The position numbers and the translations under genes were made by a program. A stretch of DNA of 64,000 bases from Aphelenchoides besseyi. Taxonomy: Eukaryota > Nematoda > Chromadorea > Rhabditida > Aphelenchoididae. Below are positions 1 to 12,319 of the stretch, one piece after another. Each line of letters starts with the position of its first letter. The stretch's first letter is position 1. The notes under the pieces are model-generated. The model had not been told where the DNA came from, made no database searches, and worked only from the letters and a program-made list of their open reading frames with translations. Location of the stretch: the NCBI GenBank assembly GCA_024699855.1, contig JAMPIQ010000002.1, positions 10,540,001-10,604,000 of the forward strand. Direction: 5' to 3'.

Positions 1-1162
1 CGCGATCTCCCGACACACTACGAAATGTTCGATCATCTCGTTACTGCTGATGAGATGTGCGGTAATGAGGGGTGACGTAAAAAAGAATCCTAGTTCAACT
101 CGAAGTTCTTGATCCCGTTTTTGCGCACATTTTGAAGGCGACAGGTTCGCAAAGTTCCAATTTCTCGCTCTTCTTCCGCCCCTTTTGCGTCCAACCCAAT
201 TCGAATGTGTTTCCGTCAAACTTCTTTGTGCTGACGAACCTCCATGTTATTGAAAAGGAAGGAGGAAGAATTGCTTTCGAGAATTTGCCTGCATATATTC
301 CTCCTCTTCACTTGTCTTTCAACGCCCAAATGTCGGTCAACTTTTGCTACGTTCCGCCATTTTCCTGCCGCTATCCAATCGACTCGATTTTGTGGTCAAA
401 TCGCTCATTCCGGCATTCGGGGAACATTTATCGATTTTGTTGTAATCACATTTCAATCGACTCATCTTTTCAAACATGAGCTCACGTTTAGAAATATCGT
501 TTTTCTTCTGTTCAACTCGTGAGTTGGGGAAGATAATCGGAAAATAGCAGAAGTTGAGGGCTAATGAAATCGTTAATACGCTTATTGGCATATTTCCTGC
601 TCGTATTTGCCTCGGGAATAGAGCAAAAAGCGACGTTTGTTTGGGTGAGAAAAGAAACCGGAGGTCGTTTTTCGGCTCCGTTTTCTTTGTTCACGTGTGC
701 ATCTTCCGAAAACCAAAACTTTTGTTGTGCGCGTACTTGAGCTCATTAATAGGTAACGAGCGTTCAGTGGTCCAATTCGTTTAATGGATTCGAAAGTTAC
801 GTAACAAATCAGTTTCATTAAGTTTTGATTAAAATCGCTTCAGAACTTTTGGTCTGAACTAAGATATTCGGAAGATGGGGCGAACAGGACTGTTTTATGG
901 GAATGTGTTTCTCTTTTAATTAGACCAATGTCGAGTGTAACTGGGTCCTTAAATGGCAGTCGGAAGCCCTTTTCTCTCGATGCTTCTCATTTCTATTGCT
1001 CAGCGGTTTTTTCTCGGTTGGCACAAAATTTGTTTTCACTTACAATTAAGAAACAAATCGAATTGCTTATACGAACATAACCATATTCTTTGTTGAATTC
1101 GTGTGTTTTCAGGCCCGTGTGATCGGTCTTCGGCACGGCTCCATATTGGAGCTGGTCAGCTT
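1..1162. other. No identifiable gene; 5' flank of the sulfotransferase gene
   Basis: I recognise no protein family on either strand. Short open frames exist but they overlap one another in several frames and lack a splice pattern. A good 3' splice site (TTTTCAG) lies near 1112, so part of this stretch is probably the 5' UTR intron of the sulfotransferase gene that starts just downstream. Confidence 0.5.
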
Positions 1163-2463
1163 ATGCAGCTGCTGGGATTGAATCGCTCGATGAGTTATCG
1201 TTTACGTTACTATTTTTTTGGTGTTCTCACCGCGTCGACTTTCTTTCTGTTTGTTCGATTGTACGACGATTCAGTTGGAGAATTGAATGAAAATCCAATT
1301 TTGAATTCTGAACAACCGATCATCTCCTCAGATGGACGAATCAACTCATCGTCGCCACTTATCTTCATCGGTGGTATTCCGCGTTCGGGAACAACACTGA
1401 TGCGTGCAATGCTTGATGCCCATCCGGATGTAAGATGGTGAGTTTGAATGGAATGAACGAGCAGACTGATCAATAGAACAATCAATTTACTCAGAATTTT
1501 CAGTGGCGAAGAAACCCGAGTTATTCCGCGGATATTGGGATTGCGAGGTGCGTGGAAGAAAAGTGAACGTGAGTGGAAACGTCTACAAGAAGCGGGAGTT
1601 ACGAACGAAGTCATCAACTCGGCTATAGCGTCTTTTATTATTCAGGTTTGTTTGTCTACTCAATAAACAATCTTTCTATTCGTTTTTAGGTCATCGCTGG
1701 ACATGGAGCCGCTGCTAAGCGTTACTGCAACAAAGATCCTTTTACACTGAAATCCACCACTTATATCATGGAGTTGTTTCCGAATGCCAAGTCAATTTTC
1801 ATGGTGAGAGATGGACGAGCTACGGTACATTCGATCATATCACGAAAAGTTACGATTACGGGCTACGATCTGAACGATTTTCGTCAATGCCTTTCTAAAT
1901 GGAATGCAGGAATCGGGATCATGTACGAGCAATGCAAAGCGGTAAAAACTAAGATGATGGTATTTTATTTAATTAAGAATTAGGTCGGAAGTGAACGATG
2001 TCTAATGGTCTACTACGAACAGTTGGTTTTGCATCCAGAATCCGAAATGCGACGCATACTCAACTACTTGGGTTTGCCGTGGAACGAGCAAGTTTTGAAA
2101 CACGAAGAGCTTATTGGAAAACAGATTTCGGTGTCGAAGTAATTAACTGATTGAAAAAGTGAATGATGATCATATGCGTTTAGAACTGAGCGAAGCACCG
2201 ATCAAGTGGCGAAACCTGTGAATTTGGAGGCGCTCACTAAATGGGTTGGCAAAATTCCTAGTGATGTCGTAAACGAAATGGCCGAAATTGCACCGATGCT
2301 CAAAGTACTGGGTTATGATCCAACGGCCAATCCACCAAATTACGGTACTCCCGACGACATTGTACTCAAGAAAACGGAAGACATACGAAAGAACGGTCAG
2401 ATTTGGTATGAACGTGCCGCTGCTCTTGTAAACGATAAGAATCGTGTTGATCCACCTGTTTGA
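1163..2463 (+). CDS. tpst: Protein-tyrosine sulfotransferase (TPST), 5 coding exons
   Basis: A Golgi type II membrane enzyme that moves sulfate from PAPS to tyrosines of secreted proteins. After a short cytoplasmic tail there is one membrane anchor ([18 protein letters not shown]), then the luminal domain. The 5' phosphosulfate loop is PRSGTTLMR. It is followed by [11 protein letters not shown] with the family's catalytic glutamate, then [38 protein letters not shown] and [12 protein letters not shown], all in the order seen in human TPST1/2. Exons join cleanly: TG|TGGC at 1438/1504, CAG|GTC near 1646/1690, a short intron at about 1941-1983, and another ending about 2184. The start is ATG 1163; ATG 1190 is an alternative that shortens the cytoplasmic tail. 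The frame stops at 2461-2463. Family assignment is very secure. Confidence 0.95.
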
Positions 2464-3213
2464 TATCTTTAGCTAATGACCTCATCGATAATCCGGTTAA
2501 TCGACATATTTACACAATCTGTTAATTTCCTTCGCAATTCGATCACATGGATTCCCCGTTGTTATGATTTTATCTTTTACTCTGTTTCCCGCTCATTGTT
2601 TTTGAATAATTTATTGAGTTGTTGTTCGACACAAACGGGTTTCGGCAATGCTTTTTTAATGCTGAATTAAAACAGGTATTATTGTCAAGATGCATTTTAA
2701 AGATACCAACCAATACGAACACTATCGAAATGTATTGGAATGTATTGGGTATAGAAAGCAACTGAAGATCGTTACCGGAAATTGAAGTATATCGAATGCA
2801 GTCAAATTGTTTTTGTCGTTCTTGTTGTAACTTTTAAGCAACAAATACGTTTACATTGATAATCTTTAGGCGTCCAAGTTTATCTATTGGAATGTTTGTA
2901 AAAGAACATTTTTAAGAAGCTTAACATGTTTGTTGATTTCAAGCTCCACAATGTTCTCAATTTTCTATGAACGACAAGTGCATTAGCTCGTTTTCAATCA
3001 CAAATGTATGGGTAACGAAGTAGTTTTCATTTTTAAGCCTATATCTAAAAGTTTAGTCATTATAAAAAAGTGAAATTTGCAAACTATTTAAATACCAAAT
3101 GTTTATTAACAAAAATTCACGGGTGCACTCAATGGTTTACTGTTACGAATGGATCACTTCCTGATGTCCAGTTGTCTGTTTGACGGTAACGGCTCTCCCA
3201 TACGTTTCGGTTT
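2464..3213. other. Convergent 3' flanks of tpst and flp-12
   Basis: AT-rich sequence between two convergent genes, expected to hold both 3' UTRs. I see no coding pattern or repeat here. Confidence 0.5.
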
Positions 3214-3635
3214 TCAACGTCGTCGACGACCGAAACGAATGAACTCGAATTTGTTGCGACGTTTTTCGGCAAGTTTTAACGGAACTGATGCAGCTGCTAA
3301 ACTTGATTTTAAGTGTTTAGATCAAGTGTATACGTACGATCTTGCACATTTTGCAGCATCTCCAGTGCACTCAACAACTGGCCTTGAATTTTGTTGAGCA
3401 TCTCGGGATCACTGCTACCATAACCAATGACCGGATCGAGCAATTCTGGCGTACCCTTCGGATCTGAAGATTCATGTGTGTACTAATAGTGGTATATTGA
3501 TTATGAGTATCTTTCAACTTTATTCTCCATTAATTTATGATCACAAACGCAAATAAACTTACTACCAATAGCTCGTTGTGCGGAAATAACAGTCGACAGA
3601 ACAAGAAGACATGAGAGCATGTAAAGAGGATTCAT
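3214..3635 (-). CDS. flp-12: FMRFamide-like peptide precursor, FLP-12 type
   Basis: A secreted neuropeptide precursor of about 90 residues built from three exons. ATG at 3635 opens a signal peptide (MNPLYMLSCLLVLSTVISA). The first intron starts GTAAGT after the A of a split codon near 3557 and ends at TTCAG near 3464. The second starts GTACGT near 3338 and ends TTTAG near 3299, and both joins keep frame. The last exon encodes ..LAEKRRNKFEFIRFGRRRR and then TGA. Cleavage at KR and amidation of the Gly before the RRRR tract would release RNKFEFIRF-amide, the peptide known as FLP-12 in C. elegans. There is one peptide copy, as in flp-12 genes generally. A simple conceptual start at other ATGs would miss this gene because every exon is short. 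Confidence 0.9.
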
Positions 3636-4767
3636 TGTTTAGACGATTGTCTCGACTAGAAATCAAATGAGGAATGCACGAAGCTATAACCAATGTCGGA
3701 AAGTCAACTACACCAGCGGCCTTCGAACTCGCAAAAGTGAGTAACAATAAGGGTAATGACCAGTCACTGAGAGATTGCCAAAAATTGGGCGGCGACACTC
3801 CCGAATTGGAAGCCGATATCTTGACACGAAATGTACTAGTGTCGGAAGGACGAGATGAATGTATGGGCACTACCCGCGAAGTCATGAGTCGTAAATTTCT
3901 TCAAACACGACCGGAAGCGATTGGTCTTTGCCTTCGGTTTCTCGGATTGCGGACTCACCAATTCAAATTGCGGTTCGAACTCGTCAGAAGATAAATTGAC
4001 CAACTTTAATGGTTCTGCCACATTCGCGTGTTTTGTACTGGAAATAGACGTGCCATTGACATGCAAGTTTGTTGTCAAGATCGTTAAGTTTGTCACATTA
4101 AGCATCTTTTCTTGAAATCACGACGAAGAACATCCGTTTCAGCGGCGACAGTCTCAATTTCTCAACCGAATAACATTCTTTATGACCCTTTGGCATGCTT
4201 CACGCGACAAAATTTCGAATAACGTCAGAAGATTAAACCACAAATTTCTAAAACCCAATCCTCTGATGAAGTTCATTACCAGCAAACGACGGGCGCTGAA
4301 CCGTTAAATCGTCTAACTGTTCCGCATAAAGACTACTGTACTTCAAAGAAAACTTTTGATGTTTGAGTCGAAATTATGAATTGTTGTTGGGGGGGGTTTT
4401 GATAGCTGCATCTTAATGACAGATCATGAGTTTCTTCGGAAATTGAGACAACAAACTGACTAAGAAATTTATTAGGAAGGATGTCATTAACAGATGTATG
4501 CGTTATAAATACAAAGAAAAAATGTTCTAGACGACTAGACACATGATTACAAACTTCGTAGATTTGTGGTTCAAACTCGTTGACGTCGATTATGTCTCAA
4601 ACGAAGAGTTGGAAGTACGAGTAACATTTAATGCGCTTATACACTAGTGGAACAAATGATTACATGAATAAATTAGAAAAGTAGGGCGTGTAACTAGTCG
4701 ATTGTACCCATAATCAAAATATGAAGGCGGCAAGGATCTCGGAGAAAATGTCATAACTTGTAGAGGG
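3636..4767. other. Upstream of flp-12; no identifiable gene
   Basis: Two overlapping open frames of about 90 to 107 codons on opposite strands lie at 3674-4105, but neither resembles a known family or has supporting splice structure. The rest (4110-4760) has no coding pattern. It includes a G tract near 4387. Part is likely promoter for flp-12 and 3' UTR for lunapark. Confidence 0.4.
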
Positions 4768-6039
4768 TCATGTTTCTGTATCTGCTCGTTCAGTTTTGTT
4801 TTCCTCTTCCGTATTCTCCGAATCCTTAATGTGAATGCTAAAGAAAGATTTAAGCAAAAAAACTACCGATGAATCAGAGTTGGTTGCAGTACGAATCAGC
4901 GGCCCGGAAGGCGCTTCAACGGGATATTGATGTGTAATACTGCGTTTAGGTGTAAACAATCCATTTGAATTTCGTGCTGGATTACTAAACAAATTGTTTA
5001 AATTGGTTTTCGAAAACAGCACCTACTACATCCCACAGTTGAAACAAATGAAGGCCATGCTTTTGAATTCTTCAGGAAGACACATACCGTTATGTACGTA
5101 ACACTAAAAATTCGATTTGGTTGTTTATAAGTATGAAAAAGTTGTGAGTTCAGTTACCTGTTGGCAAATTAAAGCGAATCTGAAATGAAAAAGTTAATGC
5201 AATCGATGACAGCTCACCGATTGGATGGACCATCGCCAACAATGTAGTCGAGGATTTTGTCAATCGGTGTCCGACTTGGTTGAATGAACGGTCGAATTGG
5301 TTGTCGGCGTATTGCGGGCGTAAAAAAGGCACGATTCATGGCTCCACGATGAGATTCGAGTTGAAGAGATGCGGTTGTTTGATCGTTTTGATGCCCGTTG
5401 GAAATGGTATTTACTGTCCTATCTTCTCGTGCTGTGGTTGTTGTTATATTCGGAGACTGTTGTCGTTTTCCGTCTAGTGTGACATCTAAAAACACTAGTG
5501 TTTGATTTTAATGTTTTCATGCTTACCTCTCTTTTCGGACATCTCACTCTGATTCATTGGCAACATTTCGGCCAGGTCTTCGGGTGAACCGTATTCTAAA
5601 AAGTTTAAGTCAACTTAAAATCTTATGCTGATTATTTACTTTCAATGATTGATTTTGCTACTTTGAACTTTTCGTTCTCCTTCACCGACTCGATAATCTC
5701 CGATTTACGGGCTTTCAAGTCATCGATGTTGCGTTGATGTCTTTCCAACATAAAATTGCAGAAACGAAAGGTGATGAATTTGAGTCCAAGAAAGATCAGC
5801 AATACCGCAATCCATGCGACAATCACATACACGATTCGCGGCTCATCGTAGTTGTTCGACGCATAAACCATCGCAGAGAAGCTGGACGATACAAAGAAGG
5901 CAAGAACAGCAGTCCACCACATGAAATTGTACCGACTTTTTTGGATTTGACCACATCTCGAGCTCAATTGCTCTAATTTGAAGACGATCGCTTCCAACTC
6001 GTCGATTGGCTTTCTCTTCTTAGACAGATAGCTACCCAT
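4768..6039 (-). CDS. lnp-1: Lunapark, ER three-way-junction protein
   Basis: Lunapark stabilises three-way junctions of the tubular ER. The N-terminus begins MGSYLSKKRKP (Gly2 suits N-myristoylation), followed by a short coiled coil. Two membrane segments lie close together (FMWWTAVLAFFVSSSFSAMV and IVYVIVAWIAVLLIFLGLKF), followed by a second coiled coil around LERHQRNIDDLKARKSEI. Downstream exons give a polar linker and then PIDKILDYIVGDGPSNR|FALICQQC, the lunapark signature that leads into a zinc finger with C-x2-C (CQQC) and C-x2-C (CFNC). The chain ends with NPARNSNGLFTPKR and an acidic tail, with TGA at 4768-4770. Small introns inside the finger (for example GTAACT..TTTTTAG around 5105-5157) join in frame. 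Order, spacing and both cysteine pairs match the family. Confidence 0.93.
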
Positions 6040-6206
6040 GATTCAAACCTGAAAACAAGAAGCCTTTTCAAAGAACTCGCACTTTTCATTGATAACGTGG
6101 AAGAAAACCATCAAAACACGCGTGTAAATTCGATCTTTTGATGTAAATTTTATGAGCAGAATAAGAACAAACACAACAAGAAAAAACAATGTAACCTATT
6201 GACAGT

Positions 6207-7212
6207 TTAGACGAACGGCGTATAAATCGGATGCTCTTCATGTTCACTTTCGTCTAGAATTCGCTTCTTCAAATCCATGTAACGATACGGTTTCTGAAGG
6301 GGTTCGGGCGAATGTAAACGTTTCAGAATCGTACTTTCCAAATCATCCAAACATCCTTTTGATAAAACTAACGTGTCGTACTTCACGATGCTGTAACAAT
6401 TCAGACCGAAAAGCGGAAGTATGTTGAAATATGGCAGGTTTGTAGTCGCATCTACGAGATTAGTGGCAACTTCCATAGATCTGAAACAAAGATTCAAAGT
6501 TTAAAAAGAAAATCGTTAGACTCACTTTTCTACGAAAAGCACCGAATATCCCCAATTGCGTTCTTCGGCAATGTCCAGCAAATGCTGAAATATAAAGTCT
6601 TTAAATCTAATGAGCATAAACAAACTTGCTGATCGCCATTTTTGAGCGAATCAAAATCATCGACGATAACCAAATCGTTTTGTGCGTGTTTGATCGAAAG
6701 TGCCGTACACAAACCCTTCAATCGAATTGCATCGGGTAGCATGTAGAACCACGTACGTGGACCGCGAACACCGTGAGCAAAACCACCACGAACGAAATGA
6801 GGAGAACGAATGGAACCGGCGTGATGTCGACCAGTCTTCTTCTGCGGCCACGGCTTTGCACCTCCACCAGGCATTTCGGCCTTACTCAACTGCTTCGTGA
6901 GTTGCAAGTTTTTGTAGTTCGTTTGCCAAACAATGTTTCGATGGAGAAGATCTACACGTGGGGGTGCTCGAAAAACGTCTAAAACAAAAAAAGTTTCAAC
7001 GCTAAAAGACCTATGAGCTTACCCGGATGTAAATTGATAATCTGAAGATTGGCATCTTTCTCGTCGTCCAACGTTGTTAACCACGTCTGTGGTATTCGAG
7101 TAAACGGATTCTTCTCATCATATCGAAACAATTCGCCTTTTGTTTGATTCAATGGTTTTGAACTGATGCTGAACTGACGTCGAAAACTCAACGATGTTAC
7201 TCGAGTTAACAT
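6207..7212 (-). CDS. mrpl-4: Mitochondrial large-subunit ribosomal protein uL4m
   Basis: A structural protein of the mitochondrial 39S subunit. The N-terminus (MLTRVTSLSFRRQFSISS) is a basic, Ser/Arg-rich mitochondrial presequence. The diagnostic uL4 stretch follows: an RNA-binding loop GGGAKPWPQKKTGRHHAGS, then SPHFVRGGFAHGVRGPRTW and LCTALSIKHAQNDLVIVDDF. The C-terminal exon (6207-6480) continues with VDATTNLPYFNILPLFGLN and TLVLSKGCLDDLESTI, typical of the animal mitochondrial form. Introns are short, for example about 6483-6523 and 6588-6625. The gene lies head-to-tail behind lunapark on the same strand, with about 170 bp between them. The symbol follows the family name. Confidence 0.93.
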
Positions 7213-7618
7213 CGTTCAAGAAAACAACAAAGTCTCCGCAAAAAACAAACGACATAAAAATTTAGATCACAACGTAAACGAGCACACTGCTAAAGGTATT
7301 CTTTTCAGGACCCAAACCTGAACTTCCATTTACAGTATTTTTTTGTGAACCTCACCAGTGAATGTGCCCTTTTAAGTGGACGTTTAGTCCGTGAAAGTGT
7401 GTCCTCAAGTTTGCTTCCGTACTTCCAGCCTGATATTCGTTCTATTCTCGAATCTGTACGCCATAATTACCAGTCATATTTATTTTTACACGGTTTCCAA
7501 TCAAAACTTGTTTGTCTCGGTGATGTCGCATTTCAAAGGGACTGGAATCTGCTATGAGTTTAGAAAACGGTTATTCTTTAGAATAAAGTCGTACAATAAT
7601 CAAGAATAAAAAATAAGT

Positions 7619-8517
7619 TTATAGAAAATTGCAATGGCTGGAAATGGGACGTGAGATGACATCGGTTGTGGAACTTACAAGTGGACATTGCAATCTGTCG
7701 CGGAGTTGTTCGAGTCGAAATCCGCAATTCAAAGCTCTGAAATTTAACAATAATGTCAATTGAAAACTTACAATTGTCCGTGTTTGAGGCACCGAACAGC
7801 ACATGATAGCTCGTCGATCTTCAGTGCTTCTTTTCTGTTGTGATTGCATAGTCCACGATCGTAATGGTGCTCAGACGTTTTGTGGCTATTGCGGCCTGCT
7901 GCATTGGTTTTTTGGATTCCACAGCAAGAACAAACATAACGATTTTTACGCTTATGATCTTTCTCGAAAATATTCCAGAAGTGTTCGTTTTTGAAGTCGT
8001 TTCTTCCACAATCTAAACATTCTCTCTGAACGAGTGTTGACTTTTTTATTCACTGTTCGAACTTACTGGCTTAAACTGTGGCATTGGCGGATTTTTCTGT
8101 CAAAGGAGATCAATATGCAAATCTGAAGCTTCGTATGGCTCTCCTGACTCTTTCGCTAAAACTTTTTGCACTTCACCCAAACTGTTACCAACGTTGACAA
8201 CGATTCCAATTGATTCTGATAAAGACAAAGATTATGAAAGTTTGCATGAAACCAACCTGATGAATTCTGGTGACTCCTTCGTCGTTGTTTTGTTTGCCGT
8301 TTAAAGTGGGGCTGATTCCGATTGCTCAATTGTTCGAAGCGAACACCGCAAATCGAACATCTGAAGCCTGTGATTCTTTTGTGAAGTTCTTGATGAGCAT
8401 CCCTAAGTCTTAGGTTCTGATGCGCGATCCCGCATATGTGTTGAAAACACGACGCTGCACAAGTTCCGTTTAAATGATGGTTTATCCTTAGTGTTTACAA
8501 GCAACAAAGCCGATCAT
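7619..8517 (-). CDS. Small C2H2-like zinc-finger protein, about 6 short exons
   Basis: A gene visible only after splicing. ATG 8517 opens MIGFVAS, with GTAAAC at about 8498 and GCAG ending at about 8455. Exon 2 holds a finger fitting C-x4-C-x12-H-x3-H (CFQHIC..HQELH) and a second, irregular one beginning CSICGVRFEQL. A later exon near 7780-8025, entered through GTTCAG, holds CLDCGRNDF and a finger fitting C-x2-C-x12-H-x4-H (CSCCGIQ..HKTSEH). The last exon repeats the CGFRLEQL motif. The weak point is the middle: in the frame that joins exon 3 onward, a TGA lies at about 8103-8105. Either an intron ending CTTTGACAG removes it or the gene ends there. Nucleic-acid binding is inferred only from the fingers; I know no ortholog. 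Confidence 0.6.
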
Positions 8518-8994
8518 TCCTGAAGTTGCTATTCAATACCATTGGCATTCCCAATTTCAAGTCTCGTTTATTTTCTGAATATGTTCTTTTACTACCAATA
8601 TTCAGTTGAGCTGCACGTTGAAATTGACACCAGAATGTAAAAAGTAATAAACAAAAAAATAAGAACAATCAATGTCTAGAAACAGGAGATTCACCGTACA
8701 TCAAGATTTCTAACAACAAGTTGTGAGTCTAAGGACGTGGAGATAGGATGTATGTAATGCCGTTAACAATCATTAATCTATTTAAAAAACAATTCGCTTA
8801 AAACAATGAATACAACGAGTTAATGGTTATGTTGAGCTTTGGAAACGAGGATGTTGCACAACGAATTTGAAAGATAGTATGCGCACACAGAAGATTACCA
8901 TTGAAGTATAACTTAAAATTTTAGTGAGATGCAACATTTGTAACAGAGGAAAAATTGAAAGCCCGGAATGCAATGAGAAAGTAAATTGATTGCT

Positions 8995-11332
8995 TTAGCT
9001 TGCGTCCGATGTAGTAGGCAAATAGATGTCAATAGACGAGGAAGAAGTAAGATTTTGAGAAACCGATTTCTGTGCTTCCATGGGTATTGTTGTGCCGGTG
9101 GCTGAAGGACAATCGAACGAAGAAATGGCACTCCCAGCATGATCAGAGCCGCCGGACGAAGTAATTGAATTGATATCTCCGAATACCAATGGTGATGGTC
9201 TATCATTGTACGGAACAGATTCCAGTGACGACTTGAAACAAAAAGATACGCGATCACGTGCACAACTCGATGTGATTCGACCATCTGGTTCGCTGTCCCA
9301 CATGTCACGCATTGTTTTAATGATTCTGCTCAATGACTAAAACTTCCAATTTCAAGCCATCTATCAATTCGCAACTTACAGCATTTTCAAACAGACTTTC
9401 GCGAGATAACGGTCGGAATTTGCGCAAAACTACTAGCTCACGTAAACGACCCAACGTCGGTTGTTTACCGATTTCTCGTTCAAACGGCAACATATACTCG
9501 GGAACAACTTCTACAATCAAATCTGTTAATCCCGAGCTCCATGCAAAAACATACCTTCTGGACGTTCTGGCACACGAGTTCTTGATAGAATCTCCCACAT
9601 AACTAAACTTGCTGCGTATACGTCCACTTGTTGAAAAGCAAATCCACTAAATTCTGTTGCACCTTCCAAGATTTCCGGCGACATATAACGACGAGTGCCA
9701 ACTTGTGCTTGATTCTCCTCATTTGCCATTCGGCCATTCTCGCATTTTACAGCATAACCGAAATCACTAATACACGCCGATAAATCGGATTTCAACAAGA
9801 CATTCTTCGACTTGAAATCTCTAAAATTAAAGAATAACGAGTGATCAATATCACTGGCACTACCGATGTACGATTGATGGCTTTAGTTCATTGTAGACAT
9901 AGCACTCTTCGTGTAAAAATGCCAAACCACTTAGCATCGTTGAAATTACTTTGCTCGCATCAAAAGCTGACAACGTATTGTTCTAAAAAACTAAAAAATT
10001 GTAGTAAATTCATAACATACATGAAGATAATCGTATACGGATCCGTTTTGATAATAGCGCGAAATACACCAATACTGTTGGCCTTGTTGAATAGCAGCAA
10101 GATAATCGACAATATTGTCATGAGATCGCAGTGCTTTTAGAGTGAAAATGTCCTGAAATAACGCGATAATACAATCAATACAAAAGCGGGCTTTACCTGT
10201 TCATTCATCCAACCATCGGAATCACTCGAATTGTAAACGCGAACAGCCACCGAAACATCGTCAACTTGTGCACGATACAACTCGCTGAAATGTCCAGAAG
10301 ACAAAAGCTGAAAAGATTCCATTTACATTGTTCAACACGACACCCTTACCTCACGCAACTGCGCGTTCTTTAGGTTCAAAGACTTTCCACCGAGTAGTGC
10401 GTGACATTCATTAGTCATTTGCAAATAAGATTGAGGACTACTAACGCATTCGGACAATTTCATTCGCGTCACATCGTAATGTCGACGCTTCTTTCGTACA
10501 CACCAAATACTAAAGACGCTGACGACAAGCAAACAGACGAAAAAGAAAATTGAAACGAAAATGAAGATGGCCGTAGAAGTGGAAAGAATATTCGGTAGAA
10601 GCCTTAGTTCTTCGACAAGAATCAACGGCGGGGTTGTAGTTTCCAAGTCTTTGTCTGTAAACCAAAGAAATAAAACGAACTGCTGACTTTAAACTCACCA
10701 CGTTGTGCTTCAGTTTCTTTCGATGCAAACGTAAGATTCTGATTGCAGTAGTGAGTTCGACAACAACAGAATTTGGCTGCTCGACCAGCTGCTCCAGTTC
10801 TCCTTGTGTGTGTTACACATTCGACATCGTGAACACACTCTCGCAATTCCGATTCGTATTGACTCCAACATCCTTTGAGCATAAGAGCGTTTGGTGGAAC
10901 TGTTTGATTGCTGGCTTCTGCATCACGAACATTGTACACATAAACTGCCATACAGCCCAGTAAATGAGACCGTTTTTCCGGAAAGCATTTGACTTTCTGC
11001 AGACATTGGTCAACGGGTCCAGTACAAGAAGAATTTAAGTGCTAAAACAAATCGTACGCTTATAAACAAGTTAATTCGGTTATTACTTCACACCAAATGA
11101 AAGGCAACTCATGGTCCATATCATAATTCACGCCCAATTCTCCATACGTGTTTCTAACAAAATGAGGTACTTTCGCTACGCTGCTGGTGTTTGAACCCAA
11201 GAGCAACTGGTAGCCTTTAGAAGCAGTTTCATCGGAGTCCGGAAGCAGAAGTTCTTCGCTACTTCCACCCACTTGGAAATTGACTAACAAAATTGCTAGT
11301 ATTGAAAACAGAAGAATACGCTGATTGAACAT
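8995..11332 (-). CDS. daf-4: Type II TGF-beta/activin receptor serine/threonine kinase (ACVR2/DAF-4-like)
   Basis: A single-pass receptor that binds TGF-beta/BMP ligands and phosphorylates type I receptors. A signal peptide (MFNQRILLFSILAILLVNFQ) precedes a cysteine-rich ectodomain ending with the family knuckle CCCRTHYCNQNLTF, then a membrane span (AIFIFVSIFFFVCLLVVSVF) and a basic stop-transfer. The kinase shows HRDFKSKNVLL split by an intron near 9822, SDFGYAV, GTRRYMSPEILEGA, and EYMLPFEREIG, which fit activin type II receptors rather than type I; there is no GS box. The beta-3 lysine motif reads VAVRVY instead of VAVK, and the Gly loop reads SSGHFSELY. A Ser-rich tail ends with TAA at 8995. 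I am sure of the family; which nematode paralog it is remains inferred. Confidence 0.9.
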
Positions 11333-12319
11333 TGTAAACTGAAACGAAGAACAATATTGGAAACTTTGCGTTAAGAATATTGAAGATGAAAAAGTTCAAA
11401 ATTAACAATCTACATTTTGAGTCAACTCTCCGAGAAACCTGACTGATGAACAAGGAACTAACCCGTGAGCTCGCGCTTTCCCAATGTTACATGGCAGTAA
11501 ATACGACAGGTGAATTCAATTGTGCACACTCGTCAGTTGAAATCAAATTCTAAATGGGAAGATCACGAAATTCGAACTTGAAAACGCACATTAAAACAAA
11601 GAATACGACTATCAAGGATTGATGCTAAAGAGATGAGTGATAGCTCGTTCTAACCAACGTGACTAAATGCCATAAGCAAATGTAAATGAAGAAACGAACA
11701 TGTCCATCAAAATTCGATATGTGCGCACAGAAAAGTGTGCTTCACAAATGCAAGTGTGACACGTTTATCGCGGAAGTCGACAGAGAAAGCGACTGAGCGG
11801 TGAAGTGCGTACATGAACCTGTGTCAATACATGGTTGCCGCTGTGAATTGTTTGGCGGCTCCTATTTGATTCTACCATCCGACCGCTCGCTCAAATTTGT
11901 TTCGCATTCTAATTCGCTCGCGTTTAATTTAGTCCCGCGTTCGATTCCTGTTGCTCGCGATCTATTTTTCGTTGGTCTTAATTGTTGTGGTACTCTTCGT
12001 TTAGTCTGCGATTCGTATCTATGTGAATTTGTGGCGCTCTCGGTATCGTGATCAAGACCCGTTTGAAGCGATTACTTCAGACATTGCGAGTTTAAATCCG
12101 CCAGAATAAAAGGTTTAATGAATACGCTTCTCTTAACAAACCAAAAAATTCTTTTCAAGCGATCGGCTACCGCCACTTATGTCACAATTAACATATTTCT
12201 CTTGTAGAAAACTGATATTTCATAACCAAACGATGTAAATACCAAGTAAGTTGTTGTAAATGTTCTTCCTTCATTTGCTCTTTAGACTTTCTTATTCCCA
12301 CCAGATAAAACCTTCAAGC
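11333..12319. other. Divergent promoter region between the receptor kinase and MED1 genes
   Basis: About 1 kb between two head-to-head genes. One 83-codon open frame at 11800-12051 (+) matches nothing I know. A 3' splice site (TTCCCACCAG) near 12303, just before the MED1 start codon, indicates that the MED1 transcript has an upstream noncoding exon within this region. Confidence 0.45.

Noticed and set aside
3674..4105. Two overlapping open frames on opposite strands upstream of flp-12
   Set aside because: No family resemblance, no signal peptide and no coherent splice sites; competing frames make chance likely.
8400..8520. Zinc-finger region as a pseudogene with an in-frame TAA
   Set aside because: The TAA at about 8487 falls inside a 44-nt intron if translation starts at ATG 8517, so the stop does not prove decay.
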